From positions 1-64,000 of the forward strand of contig NZ_QUNG01000002.1 of the NCBI RefSeq assembly GCF_003387375.1: 64,000 nucleotides of DNA. The letters are read 5' to 3'. Source of the stretch: Marinomonas pollencensis. Its GTDB lineage: Bacteria > Pseudomonadota > Gammaproteobacteria > Pseudomonadales > Marinomonadaceae. Made by a program: the position numbers and the translations under genes. Shown here one piece after another: positions 24,521 through 33,262 of this stretch. Under the pieces are notes generated by a model. That model searched no databases, was not told the DNA's origin, and worked only from the letters and a program-made list of their open reading frames with translations. Position 1 is the first letter of the stretch. Each line of letters starts with the position of its first letter.

Positions 24521-26467
24521 GTGAGTACTGAAATCATTCGAGTACCGGATATTGGTGGTGCAGCTGATGTTGATGTTATTGAAATCAGCGTAAAAGTTGG
24601 TGACATCATCGAAGTTGACCAATCTATTATTGTATTGGAGACGGACAAAGCGTCGATGGACGTTCCTTCTCCAATTGCGGGTAAAGTTGTCAGCATTTCT
24701 GTTCAAGAAGGTGATCAAGTTTCAGAAGGTTCTGAGGTTTTGGTTCTTGAAGTGGAAGGTGCTGAAGCCGCGCCAGCGAAAGAAGATGTAGCGGCTCCAG
24801 AAGCGAAATCTGAGCCAGCGCCACAGGCTGCGCCACAAGCGCCAGCAGCAACATCTAGCAGTGAAGAAAATGTCACTGTGCCAGATATTGGTGGTGCAAC
24901 AGACGTCGAAGTGATTGAAATCTGTGTTGCAGAAGGCGATACCGTTGCAGAGGGCGATTCTTTAATCGTGCTAGAAACGGATAAAGCGTCGATGGACATT
25001 CCTGCGCCATTTGCAGGTAAAGTCAGCAAAATCCTTCTAAGTGTCGGTGACACGGTATCAGAAGGTTCAGATATCTTGGTTATGGCGACTGAGACAGCAG
25101 CGGCGGCAGAGCCAGTTGCAGCGGCACCTGCTGCAGAATCAAGTGCGGCGCAGCCTGTTGTTGAAGCAGCTCAAGAAACCATTGCTGGTGGCGTTGAAGC
25201 AGTCACTGTTCCAGATATTGGTGGTGCAGAAGGCGTAGACATCATTGAAGTAGCGGTTGCCGTAGGCGATTCGGTTAACGAAGGCGATTCTATTATCGTC
25301 TTGGAAACGGATAAAGCCTCTATGGAAATTCCTTCTCCTAAAACAGGTGTGGTGAAATCCATAGCGGTTAAAGAAGGGGATAAGGTTTCTGAAGGGGATG
25401 CGATTCTTGAATTAGAATTTGAAGCCACTTCTGCACCAGCTCCAGCAGCGGCGCCTAAGCAAGAAACTGCTCAACCAGCAGCGGCACCAAAAGCGGCGGC
25501 TCCAGCACCAGCGAGTGTTGATCAAGCTGCAGTATTAGCGACGCCATCTAAAAATGTACATGCAGGTCCTGCAGTACGTATGCTAGCTCGCGAATTGGGT
25601 GTTGAATTGTCTCTTGTTCGTGCTACTGGCCCTCGTGGTCGTATTACGAAAGAAGACTTACACGCTTATGTTAAAGCGGCGGTTCAAAAAGCGGTATCTG
25701 CCCCAGCGGCTTCTAATGTTGCACCAGGTGCTGGTCTACCGACCGTTCCTGATCAAGACTTTAGTAAGTTTGGTGAGGTCGAGCTTGTTAAAATGAGTAA
25801 AATCCAAAAGCTAACCGCCCAAAATATGGTGCGTAATGCTTTGGTTGTTCCTCAAGTAACACAGTTTGATAAAGCAGACATTACGGATCTAGAATCTTTC
25901 CGTAAAGGCTTGAAAGGCGAAATGGAAAAACAAGGTGTGAAATTGACACCACTTCCATTCCTGATCAAAGCGGTTGCTCAAGCTATGGTTGCTAATCCAA
26001 CGTTTAACGTTTCTTTGATGGCAGATGGCGAAAGTTATGTGCAGAAGAAATACGTTCACATTGGTATTGCAGTGGATTCTCCAGCAGGACTTGTTGTTCC
26101 TGTGTTACGTGATGCAGACAAGAAATCGATTGTCGAAATCGCTAAAGAGGCCAGTGTTCTAATCAAGAAAGCCTTGGATAAACAGCTTAAACCTGCAGAT
26201 ATGCAAGGTGGTTGTTTCACTATCTCTAGTCTTGGTGCCATTGGTGGTACAGGATTCACGCCTATCGTGAACTGTCCTGAAGTGGGTATTCTTGGTGTTT
26301 CTAAAGCGGATGTTGAACCGCGTTGGAACGGTAAAGAATTCGAGCCTCGTACTATGTTGCCTCTATGTCTGTCTTATGACCACAGAGCGGTTAATGGTGG
26401 TGATGCTGGTCGCTTTATGACCTTCTTAAATTCTGCGTTGAGTGATCTGCGTCGTCTTACTCTTTAA
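24521..26467 (+). CDS. aceF: Pyruvate dehydrogenase E2, dihydrolipoamide acetyltransferase (three lipoyl domains)
   Basis: A 648-residue E2. Three tandem lipoyl domains each carry the lipoylated lysine in ETDKASM(D/E) (about residues 40-47, 157-164 and 263-270), joined by Ala/Pro-rich swinging linkers. The peripheral subunit-binding domain (GPAVRMLARELGVELSLVR) and the catalytic domain ending CLSYDHRAVNGGDAGRF follow. It transfers acetyl to CoA. The start is GTG 24521, with AAAGGAG seven bases upstream. The earlier ATG 24503 would put this RBS inside the gene. No lpd gene follows, so E3 must be encoded elsewhere. A terminator closes the operon. Confidence 0.96.
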   Translation: MSTEIIRVPDIGGAADVDVIEISVKVGDIIEVDQSIIVLETDKASMDVPSPIAGKVVSISVQEGDQVSEGSEVLVLEVEGAEAAPAKEDVAAPEAKSEPAPQAAPQAPAATSSSEENVTVPDIGGATDVEVIEICVAEGDTVAEGDSLIVLETDKASMDIPAPFAGKVSKILLSVGDTVSEGSDILVMATETAAAAEPVAAAPAAESSAAQPVVEAAQETIAGGVEAVTVPDIGGAEGVDIIEVAVAVGDSVNEGDSIIVLETDKASMEIPSPKTGVVKSIAVKEGDKVSEGDAILELEFEATSAPAPAAAPKQETAQPAAAPKAAAPAPASVDQAAVLATPSKNVHAGPAVRMLARELGVELSLVRATGPRGRITKEDLHAYVKAAVQKAVSAPAASNVAPGAGLPTVPDQDFSKFGEVELVKMSKIQKLTAQNMVRNALVVPQVTQFDKADITDLESFRKGLKGEMEKQGVKLTPLPFLIKAVAQAMVANPTFNVSLMADGESYVQKKYVHIGIAVDSPAGLVVPVLRDADKKSIVEIAKEASVLIKKALDKQLKPADMQGGCFTISSLGAIGGTGFTPIVNCPEVGILGVSKADVEPRWNGKEFEPRTMLPLCLSYDHRAVNGGDAGRFMTFLNSALSDLRRLTL

Positions 26468-26522
26468 TCAAGAGAGTGGGTCATTCATTCAGTTAAATGA
26501 CCCATATTAAGAATTGAACAAA

Positions 26523-26547
26523 AACCGCTTTATAGCGGTTTTTTTGT
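26523..26547 (+). terminator. Terminator of aceEF
   Basis: AAACCGCT / AGCGGTTT with a TTAT loop and seven T residues in all lies 56 bases after aceF. Confidence 0.9.
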
Positions 26548-26612
26548 TTCTGGCCTTCCCTGCAATTTTTGCGTTTACTAACCGGATTCGCTTTTTTAGT
26601 CTGTTGTTTTGT

Positions 26613-27758
26613 TTATTCGCAGTCATCTTGTAAAAATGCCTGGATTCGATCTTTTTCCCACATGGCATCTTTGTAGCCAAGCTCAATCAGCGCTCGGCAA
26701 TATTCTGGAGTAAACAATAAATAACTGGCCGCGGAGCTGGCATTTTGTGAAATGGAGCCACCAGTGGCCTTCAGCAGGATGCGAATGTTTTTTGGTAGGG
26801 TATGTATGTAGTGCTCAGAAATGGCGTTCAGCTCTTCGGAGGGGGAGATGATCAGGGTTTCTGTAGGCAGAGCATGATGTTGTCTTTTTTCTTCTGGCAG
26901 ATCGCGAATGAGGTTATTCATAATTTCTAGCTGGCGAATATCATCTTCTAGATTATCGATGAAGGCACTATTAAGCAGTTGTCCCAGAATTTGTGCCATG
27001 CTTGGTGCGCTAGATGCTGCCTCAGTGTCTTTACTAGGCCATTTTTTAGGGCTTCGGTTACCACTCACACCTATGATAAAGAGCTTTTTTGCTCCCAGTT
27101 GCAGAGCAGGGTAAATGGCGGACTTCTGGCGAATAGCGCCATCACCGTAATAATGTGTCGCTACTTTGTGGGCGGGGAAAATAGTTGGAATGGCACTAGA
27201 AGCCAATAAATGATCAACGCTAATCTTATCGACTATGCCTTTGCGCCTATTCCCTTGCCAACCCTTTAGGTGCTCTTGTGCTTCAAAAAAGGTCGTCGAT
27301 TCCCCTGTGCTATAGCTCATTGCAGTTACGGCAAGGGCGCTTAAATGGCCTGCGTTAAGCGCTTTATTTATGCTTGAAAACTCAATAAAGCTTTCCAGAA
27401 GTTGTTTTAGTGGGGTATTGTCCATAAGGGCAATGGGGTTGTGGCGATTATGCAGATGAAAAAGAGCCATCAAGGTTTTTGTTACTGAGCTGGCAATTGG
27501 CCAGCGCCCCATTTTGTATACTTGATCCGGTGTGAGATGGCGCCAGACAAAAGCCAGTGTTGAAACCGCCTTGGTGAAGTTGTCGGCATGGGTTGCAAGC
27601 ATGGTTGCATTGAGTGCGCCAGCAGAAGTGCCGCAAAGAATAGGGAAGGGGAGAGGACTGCCTTTGGCGACCATCTTGCCTAGCGCTGAAAGCACCCCGA
27701 CTTGGTAGGCTGCACGAGCGCCGCCGCCTGATAAAATTAACGCACTGTGATTGCTCAT
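26613..27758 (-). CDS. Patatin-like phospholipase
   Basis: A 381-residue predicted serine hydrolase. The oxyanion loop is LSGGGARAAYQVG, the nucleophile elbow is CGTSAGALNA and the catalytic dyad Asp is in YYGDGAIRQ. Patatins deacylate phospholipids or lipids with a Ser-Asp dyad. There is no signal peptide or beta-barrel domain, so it is expected to be cytosolic or membrane-associated rather than secreted. It stands alone, convergent with aceF. It resembles the widespread short bacterial group (RssA/YchK-like but longer), whose substrate is not known. Confidence 0.9.
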   Translation of the reverse strand: MSNHSALILSGGGARAAYQVGVLSALGKMVAKGSPLPFPILCGTSAGALNATMLATHADNFTKAVSTLAFVWRHLTPDQVYKMGRWPIASSVTKTLMALFHLHNRHNPIALMDNTPLKQLLESFIEFSSINKALNAGHLSALAVTAMSYSTGESTTFFEAQEHLKGWQGNRRKGIVDKISVDHLLASSAIPTIFPAHKVATHYYGDGAIRQKSAIYPALQLGAKKLFIIGVSGNRSPKKWPSKDTEAASSAPSMAQILGQLLNSAFIDNLEDDIRQLEIMNNLIRDLPEEKRQHHALPTETLIISPSEELNAISEHYIHTLPKNIRILLKATGGSISQNASSAASYLLFTPEYCRALIELGYKDAMWEKDRIQAFLQDDCE

Positions 27759-28054
27759 ATATGAAGCACTCTTCTAAGTGGTTGTTTTATATTGTAGATT
27801 AGCTCAATATAATCACTTTTGTGTTTATTTGTGTAGTGCTTTGTGGATCTTTATAGCCCCTCCTAGTGAGTTTGTACAGGGTGGAGGTGGCCGTGTCTAT
27901 TTTATTTTTTCGATTAACAGCCCTATGGTTTAGTGGAGATTTTCACTGGTGAATTTGGGGCTGATAATGCTTTCTTTAGGCGTGCTTAACAAGTGATCCG
28001 GTAATTTAACAATAACGACTACCCAGGGAGCGGGCATTTAGGTAGGAGAGAAGT
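27759..28054. other. Divergent spacer between patatin and EAL genes
   Basis: This 296-base AT-rich spacer between divergent genes should hold both promoters. No palindrome or RNA-like fold stands out. The last bases carry the GGAG ribosome binding site of the EAL gene. Confidence 0.5.
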
Positions 28055-29245
28055 GTGTTAGATGCAATGCTCAGTCACGCTAAATGGCTGCAGAAGGAAG
28101 AGGTAAATTTAGTACCTTATTTTCAGCCAATTATTGAGGTATCAAGTGGTAAGGTGACTGGCTATGAAGCACTGGCTCGCTACATAAAAACAACCGGAGA
28201 AGCTATCTCAGCTGGCTATTTATTCAGTGATGAGCGTCTTGGCGTCACAGAAAAAAGGCGTATCGACCGTGTTGTTCGAGATAAAGCGATCAAACAGGCT
28301 CATAGCTTGCCTGAGCAAACCCGATTAACATTGAATATTTCTCCTCAGTGGATAAACGCAAGGGCGTCCGAGCCATTACCGACTCTGGATATGTTGCGTC
28401 AGCATGGTGTTGACCCGAGTCGCATTGTGATTGAGCTGACAGAATTGAATGGCGAATTAGAAAACTTATGCAGCGCTGTAGAACAGTATAGAGAAGCGGG
28501 GGCGCGTGTCGCTATCGATGATTTTGGTGCGGGTTTTTCTCAGTTTGACCGGGTGATTGCCCTAGAACCTGACATTATCAAATTAGACATGCGGCTGTTT
28601 CAGCAAGGGGCTCAAGGTGGTGTGGCTGAATCCGTAGTCGAATCACTGGTTCGCTTATGTGCAAACACCGGAGCCGTCATCGTTTGTGAAGGGGTTGAAA
28701 CAGAAGAAGAGTTCTTCTTTGGGTTGCGTTGTGGTGCTCGACATATGCAAGGTTATTTGTTTTCTCAAGCTACTGAAAACTTCGTCGACTGTAACGCCTT
28801 TCGTACGCAAGTGGCGGATCTAAGGCAGCGCTTTTTTGAAATGCAAAAGGCGAAAGCACAACAGGCGCGCAGCCGCTCTCAAGGTCTGCAACAGGCGGTG
28901 GCTTTGATCGATTCCCACCATGGTCTCGACAAGAGCTTGGATGTAGAATTTATTGCTCGCCAGTTATTGACTGTAGATGGCGTTGTGCGTTTCTACGCTG
29001 CGTATTCTTCTGGAGAGCAATTCACTGCTAATTATGCCCGACCAAAAGCCGGTGAGGAGTGGCATAAAGACGACACTTACCAAGGTTATAATTGGTCGTG
29101 GCGTTCGTATTTTTATCAGCTTTTGGCTGGTGAGAAGATGGTTTTGTCACAAGAATATTTGGATATCGAGACAAACCTGCCCTGTAAAACATTGTCGGTG
29201 CAGCTTAACAATCATAATGTGTTATTAATTGACATTGAGGTGTAG
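28055..29245 (+). CDS. EAL-domain c-di-GMP phosphodiesterase with YkuI-type C-terminal domain
   Basis: A 396-residue soluble protein. The EAL domain (about residues 15-250) keeps the catalytic set: GYEALARY, the Asn in LNISPQ, VIELTE, AIDDFGAGFS, IIKLDM, CEGVETEEE and MQGYLFS, so c-di-GMP hydrolysis is likely. The C-terminal ~120 residues (RFYAAYSSGEQFT, YNWSWRSYFYQLL, YLDIETNLPCKTLSVQL) resemble the PAS-like YkuI_C domain, which would sense a small ligand and gate activity. The start is GTG 28055 with GGAG eight bases upstream. It stands alone with no GGDEF partner nearby. Confidence 0.9.
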   Translation: MLDAMLSHAKWLQKEEVNLVPYFQPIIEVSSGKVTGYEALARYIKTTGEAISAGYLFSDERLGVTEKRRIDRVVRDKAIKQAHSLPEQTRLTLNISPQWINARASEPLPTLDMLRQHGVDPSRIVIELTELNGELENLCSAVEQYREAGARVAIDDFGAGFSQFDRVIALEPDIIKLDMRLFQQGAQGGVAESVVESLVRLCANTGAVIVCEGVETEEEFFFGLRCGARHMQGYLFSQATENFVDCNAFRTQVADLRQRFFEMQKAKAQQARSRSQGLQQAVALIDSHHGLDKSLDVEFIARQLLTVDGVVRFYAAYSSGEQFTANYARPKAGEEWHKDDTYQGYNWSWRSYFYQLLAGEKMVLSQEYLDIETNLPCKTLSVQLNNHNVLLIDIEV

Positions 29246-29389
29246 TTTTATCGAGAGGCTTTATTGGTAGATTCTATCTCTATTAAATCTTATCAATTCT
29301 TCAACAAGTCCTGATAACTCGTTGAAACGCTTGTGAATATAAGGGAGACTTAAACCATCCTTTTTTTACTGCTCAATGAGGCTTTTCAT

Positions 29390-31036
29390 ATGGCAATTCA
29401 TCCCCAAGCTGGACAGCTTGCGTCTCACCAGTCTTTAGTAAACATTCCTGAATTAATGACTGCGTATTTCCTCAACAAACCCGACGTAACAGAAGCGACT
29501 CAGAAAGTGAGCTTTGGTACCTCTGGGCATCGTGGCAGTGCGTTAAAAACCAGCTTTAATGAGCAGCATATTTTGGCTATTTGCCAAGCGCTTGCCGAGT
29601 ACCGTAAAGCGCAACACATTAATGGTCCTTTATACCTAGGGAAAGACACTCACGCCTTGTCTGAAGCTGCGTATCAAACGGCGCTTGGTGTGCTAACTGC
29701 GAATGGCGTGCGAGTGCGAGTGCAAGAGTCTGGTGGCTTTACACCAACCCCAGTGATTTCCCATGCGATATTGACACACAATGCCAGCGCCGATAAGACG
29801 GATCTAAGTGATGGTATTGTCATTACGCCTTCTCATAACCCACCTGAAGACGGTGGTATTAAATACAATTCTTTGCAAGGTGGTCCTGCGGATAAAGAGA
29901 TTACGGATTGGGTGGCGCAACGAGCCAACGAACTATTGTCCCAAGGCTTATCTGAAGTCGTGTATTTTGATCAGCAAGCTGTGGCAGCCAGTGGTCTTGT
30001 GGAATCTTTTGATTATCTTAGCCATTACATTGATGATTTAGACAGTGTGGTGGATATGCAGGCAATTGCCAAAGCGGGCATCAATATTGGGGTTGATCCA
30101 ATGGGAGGCTCTGGCATTCACTTTTGGCAACCTATGGCAGAAAAATACGGCCTGAATATCACCCTAGTTAATCAAGATGTGGACCCTACTTTTCGTTTTA
30201 TGCCACTAGATAAAGATGGGCGTATTCGCATGGACTGTTCTTCTCCTTATTCAATGCAAAACCTCCTGAAATTGAAGGATGATTTTGATATTGCAGTGGG
30301 TAATGACCCAGACTACGATCGTCATGGGATTGTCTGTGCAGGCTATGGTTTAATGAACCCGAATGCCTTTTTGGCGGTTGCAATAGAGTATTTAGCGTCC
30401 CATCGTCCTAATTGGCCGCAAACGGCGCAGTGGGGGAAAACACTGGTGTCCAGTGGCATGATCGACCGTGTGGTTGCAGGTTTAGGTCGTACTTTATGTG
30501 AAGTGCCAGTTGGCTTTAAATGGTATGTGGAAGGTCTTTATAACGGCACTATGGCATTTGGCGGTGAAGAAAGCGCAGGGGCTTCTTTCTTACGTAAAGA
30601 TGGCTCGGTGTGGAGTACTGATAAAGACGGTTTTATCATGGCCTTGTTGGCGGCAGAAATTCTAGCGGTTACTGGCAAAGACCCACAAAAGCATTATGAA
30701 GCCATGACGGAAAAATACGGCACTCCTTTATATAAGCGTATTGATGTGCCTGCAACCTTAGAACAAAAAGCCATTTTAGCCGCGCTGGATGTGAATAATG
30801 TCACCCAGACGGAATTGGCTGGCGAGAAGATTACCGATGTGCTAACTCATGCACCAGGTAATAATGCTGCCATTGGCGGTTTAAAAGTGGCGACACAAAA
30901 TGGCTGGTTTGCTGCACGACCATCTGGCACAGAAAATGTTTACAAGATTTACCTTGAGAGCTTTGTTTCTGAGGCCCATCTGGACAAGCTAGAAGAAGAA
31001 GCCAAAGCTTTAGTAGACAGTGTTTTGTCGGCTTAA
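29390..31036 (+). CDS. pgm: Phosphoglucomutase (alpha-D-glucose-specific)
   Basis: A 548-residue enzyme of the alpha-D-phosphohexomutase family that interconverts glucose 1- and 6-phosphate. SFGTSGHRGS is near residue 42. The phosphoserine loop is ITPSHNPPEDGG, the metal loop DPDYDRHG and the sugar loop FGGEESAGAS. The C-terminal phosphate-binding motif is AARPSGTENVYKIY. Length equals that of E. coli Pgm. It provides glucose 1-phosphate for glycan and glycogen precursors. It is a single gene ending in a bidirectional terminator that it shares with the convergent gene. Confidence 0.96.
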   Translation: MAIHPQAGQLASHQSLVNIPELMTAYFLNKPDVTEATQKVSFGTSGHRGSALKTSFNEQHILAICQALAEYRKAQHINGPLYLGKDTHALSEAAYQTALGVLTANGVRVRVQESGGFTPTPVISHAILTHNASADKTDLSDGIVITPSHNPPEDGGIKYNSLQGGPADKEITDWVAQRANELLSQGLSEVVYFDQQAVAASGLVESFDYLSHYIDDLDSVVDMQAIAKAGINIGVDPMGGSGIHFWQPMAEKYGLNITLVNQDVDPTFRFMPLDKDGRIRMDCSSPYSMQNLLKLKDDFDIAVGNDPDYDRHGIVCAGYGLMNPNAFLAVAIEYLASHRPNWPQTAQWGKTLVSSGMIDRVVAGLGRTLCEVPVGFKWYVEGLYNGTMAFGGEESAGASFLRKDGSVWSTDKDGFIMALLAAEILAVTGKDPQKHYEAMTEKYGTPLYKRIDVPATLEQKAILAALDVNNVTQTELAGEKITDVLTHAPGNNAAIGGLKVATQNGWFAARPSGTENVYKIYLESFVSEAHLDKLEEEAKALVDSVLSA

Positions 31037-31078
31037 CACTTTAGGTTTTAGTGCGAATGAGTGGCTAAAGCCATACCG

Positions 31079-31107
31079 AAAAAGCTTACCGTTAAGGTAA
31101 GCTTTTT
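31079..31107. terminator. Bidirectional terminator between pgm and the SpeE-like gene
   Basis: AAAAAGCTTACC / GGTAAGCTTTTT is a perfect 12-bp stem with a five-base loop. It has A- and T-runs on the two sides, so it serves both convergent genes. Confidence 0.93.
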
Positions 31108-31126
31108 CACATTAATGGTTGGCGTA

Positions 31127-31867
31127 TTAAAGGGAATACATTTTAGATAACCAGCGTGAAAGTGGAAAACCCAACTGAGCACTGATTTTTTGTGCGCTGG
31201 CTTTCAGCTCTTTACCGTTTAATTCGTTTTTCTGTTTACCGGCCAAAACAACCCAGTTGCCACTGCCAGTATCGATTGCTCTCACGTCGACAAAAATACG
31301 CTTTAAGTTTGCCACCAATTCCAAGTCATTTTTATGGTCCATCCAGCAGTTAAGAACCAGCAAACCATTTTCTTTGATGTTTTTAGCGCAATTTTCAAGA
31401 AAGCTGGTTTGCAAAACGCCACGCTCCATGCCTTCTGTGTTGTACAGGTCAGTCATTAGAATATCGACTTTCTTGGCGAAGCCAGAAACTAGGTAGTTTT
31501 GCGCGTCGTCATTTTCTATTTGAATGCGCTTGCCATTAGGTAATTTAAAATACATCTGCGCGGCATCAATTACTTCCTGGCGCAGCTCCACGGCGGTGAT
31601 TTGCACGCTCGGGATAGCATGATAAAGGGCGTTGAGTAGGGTGCCACCACCTAAGCCTAAAATGCCAATACGCTTAGGTTGGCTGAACAACAAGGACAGA
31701 GTCATTGCTTGCGTATATTCATGCTGCAATACATGAGGTGTGGACAGCTGTATGCGGCTTTGTTCGTCACCATCGGCAAATGAAAGAATACGAAATTTGC
31801 CGTCATCGAATACTCTTATTGGGCCGTATTCATCTGCGCTGTCGTGCAGTAGGTTTAAATGGTTCAT
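31127..31867 (-). CDS. Spermidine-synthase-like SAM-dependent enzyme
   Basis: A 246-residue Rossmann-fold protein of the SpeE/fused methyltransferase superfamily. LSTPHVLQHEYTQAMTLSLL is the lead-in, GILGLGGGTLLNAL the nucleotide loop, VELRQEVIDAA the acidic ribose contact and ILMTDLYNTEGM the catalytic-Asp region. True spermidine synthases keep DxxDP/DxTDP-type motifs for the amine. Here TDLYNTEG is diverged, so aminopropyl transfer is not assured and it may be a methyltransferase-like relative. It is a single gene with no polyamine genes adjacent, although an ornithine/lysine decarboxylase lies at 49.5 kb. Confidence 0.8.
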   Translation of the reverse strand: MNHLNLLHDSADEYGPIRVFDDGKFRILSFADGDEQSRIQLSTPHVLQHEYTQAMTLSLLFSQPKRIGILGLGGGTLLNALYHAIPSVQITAVELRQEVIDAAQMYFKLPNGKRIQIENDDAQNYLVSGFAKKVDILMTDLYNTEGMERGVLQTSFLENCAKNIKENGLLVLNCWMDHKNDLELVANLKRIFVDVRAIDTGSGNWVVLAGKQKNELNGKELKASAQKISAQLGFPLSRWLSKMYSL

Positions 31868-32192
31868 CTTGTTCCTTTGTTGAGTCGTCCGCAGCCTTAC
31901 CGGTCTAAAAATCGTCTAACTTGCTGTTATTAGGCTGTGCCAGCGACCTGCAAGCTATCCTTGTTTGCGTTGAGTTGACAGTAATAGGTTGCATTATTTA
32001 GGGCGAATTACCGTTACTTGCAACAGCAATGGCCCGCAGCAGAGAGTGTACCGGAAAGTGAGGCGTTATTGATCTTTTCTTAGCAAGATAATTGATCCTT
32101 GTGGACGCCTTTTATGGCTGAGCCTAGGGACTTTATTCTACTTTGTGTTGCTTATGATATTATGCCCTTTAGTCTTTATGTGAGGTCTATTT
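31868..32192. other. Divergent spacer, nothing recognised
   Basis: A 325-base gap between the divergent SpeE-like and PLP-enzyme genes. No open frame of note and no strong palindrome was found. It presumably contains both promoters. Confidence 0.5.
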
Positions 32193-33146
32193 TTGTCAAT
32201 TATTCAAGCAGTTAATATTCCCACAGCGTGGCAGAATGCAGACCATGACTGTGCGCTCTTTGTGTATCGTGGTGATCTTGAGCATCCCCATGCCCCTGGT
32301 AATAAGTGGCATAAATTAAAATATCATTTGCATGCGGCTAAACAGGCTAAAGCACACTACTTGGCAACGTTTGGAGGACCTTATTCTAATCACCTTCATG
32401 CTTTTGCTAATACTTTGGCAAATACTTCACTGCCAGGCATCGCTGTGGTTCGAGGTGAGCTGCAGCCAAGATTAACCGCCACGTTAAGAGATGTGGCGGA
32501 TGCAGGAATAGAGCTTTGGCCTTGCACTCGAAAAGACTACCGATTAGCGCAGCGTTCTGAGCTGGTTGCGTATATTAATGCGCTTTATCAAGGCGTTTAT
32601 TGGTTGCCCGAGGGGGGCGGTGGTATTTTAGGGGCTAAGGGCTGCCGCGACTGGGCGGCCGATATAGACTATTTAGATCATGAATGTGATGCTTGGCTGG
32701 TCTCTTCAGGTACAGGAACCACGGCGGCGGGTTTGCTGGCAGCGGATAAAACACCGCATCTTCATGTGGTGAGTGCTTTAAAAGGGGCTGAGGCACAAGC
32801 AGAAGACATCTTGTCTTTGGCATCACTTGTGTCTGATCCAGTCTTAGATTCTGCCTCGTTAAGGCACAAAATGACCTTTCATAGTGACGCCCATGAGGGC
32901 GGCTACGCCAAGCAGAGTCAAGCTTTAGAGGCGTTTATGAGGTTTTTTGCCAGCGCCAATCCAGAGCTGCCGCTTGACCCAGTATATGGCTGCAAAACAG
33001 TGTTCCATGTGGTGAAAAAAATCCATGCGGGGGAATGGCCCCATCGACGTACCTTATTCATTCATACTGGTGGTCTGCAAGGTTGGAGAGGGTATCGTGA
33101 TACGTTGAATCCATATATAGCGAGCCCACCGGATAGCGAAAAGTAA
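32193..33146 (+). CDS. PLP-dependent ACC deaminase / D-cysteine desulfhydrase family enzyme
   Basis: A 317-residue fold-type II PLP enzyme related to 1-aminocyclopropane-1-carboxylate deaminase and D-cysteine desulfhydrase. The Schiff-base lysine is in GNKWHKLKYHL, then FGGPYSNHLHA binds substrate and VSSGTGTTAAGLLA holds the PLP phosphate. The family breaks down D-cysteine or ACC, but many members have no assigned substrate, and the exact reaction is not readable here. The start is TTG 32193 with GAGG nine bases upstream. It precedes nadK on the same strand with a 116-base gap. Confidence 0.85.
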   Translation: MSIIQAVNIPTAWQNADHDCALFVYRGDLEHPHAPGNKWHKLKYHLHAAKQAKAHYLATFGGPYSNHLHAFANTLANTSLPGIAVVRGELQPRLTATLRDVADAGIELWPCTRKDYRLAQRSELVAYINALYQGVYWLPEGGGGILGAKGCRDWAADIDYLDHECDAWLVSSGTGTTAAGLLAADKTPHLHVVSALKGAEAQAEDILSLASLVSDPVLDSASLRHKMTFHSDAHEGGYAKQSQALEAFMRFFASANPELPLDPVYGCKTVFHVVKKIHAGEWPHRRTLFIHTGGLQGWRGYRDTLNPYIASPPDSEK

Positions 33147-33262
33147 GGCCTTCATGTTAAAGTTGCGCGGCGCTTGCTTGAATGTTTTTTATAATAAAAG
33201 CGATCTTAAATCGTCTCTCAAGCTGCTTACCATTACATAGACAGACAGAAAGAGAATGACAC

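Noticed and set aside
24715..25428. Two minus-strand frames opposite the lipoyl domains of aceF (112 and 85 residues)
   Set aside because: Both repeat the same Ser/Thr/Pro pattern because they are antisense to the repeated lipoyl domains of a certain gene.
31127..31867. Confident call of spermidine synthase (speE)
   Set aside because: The catalytic Asp motif is diverged and no speD is adjacent. Only superfamily membership is claimed.
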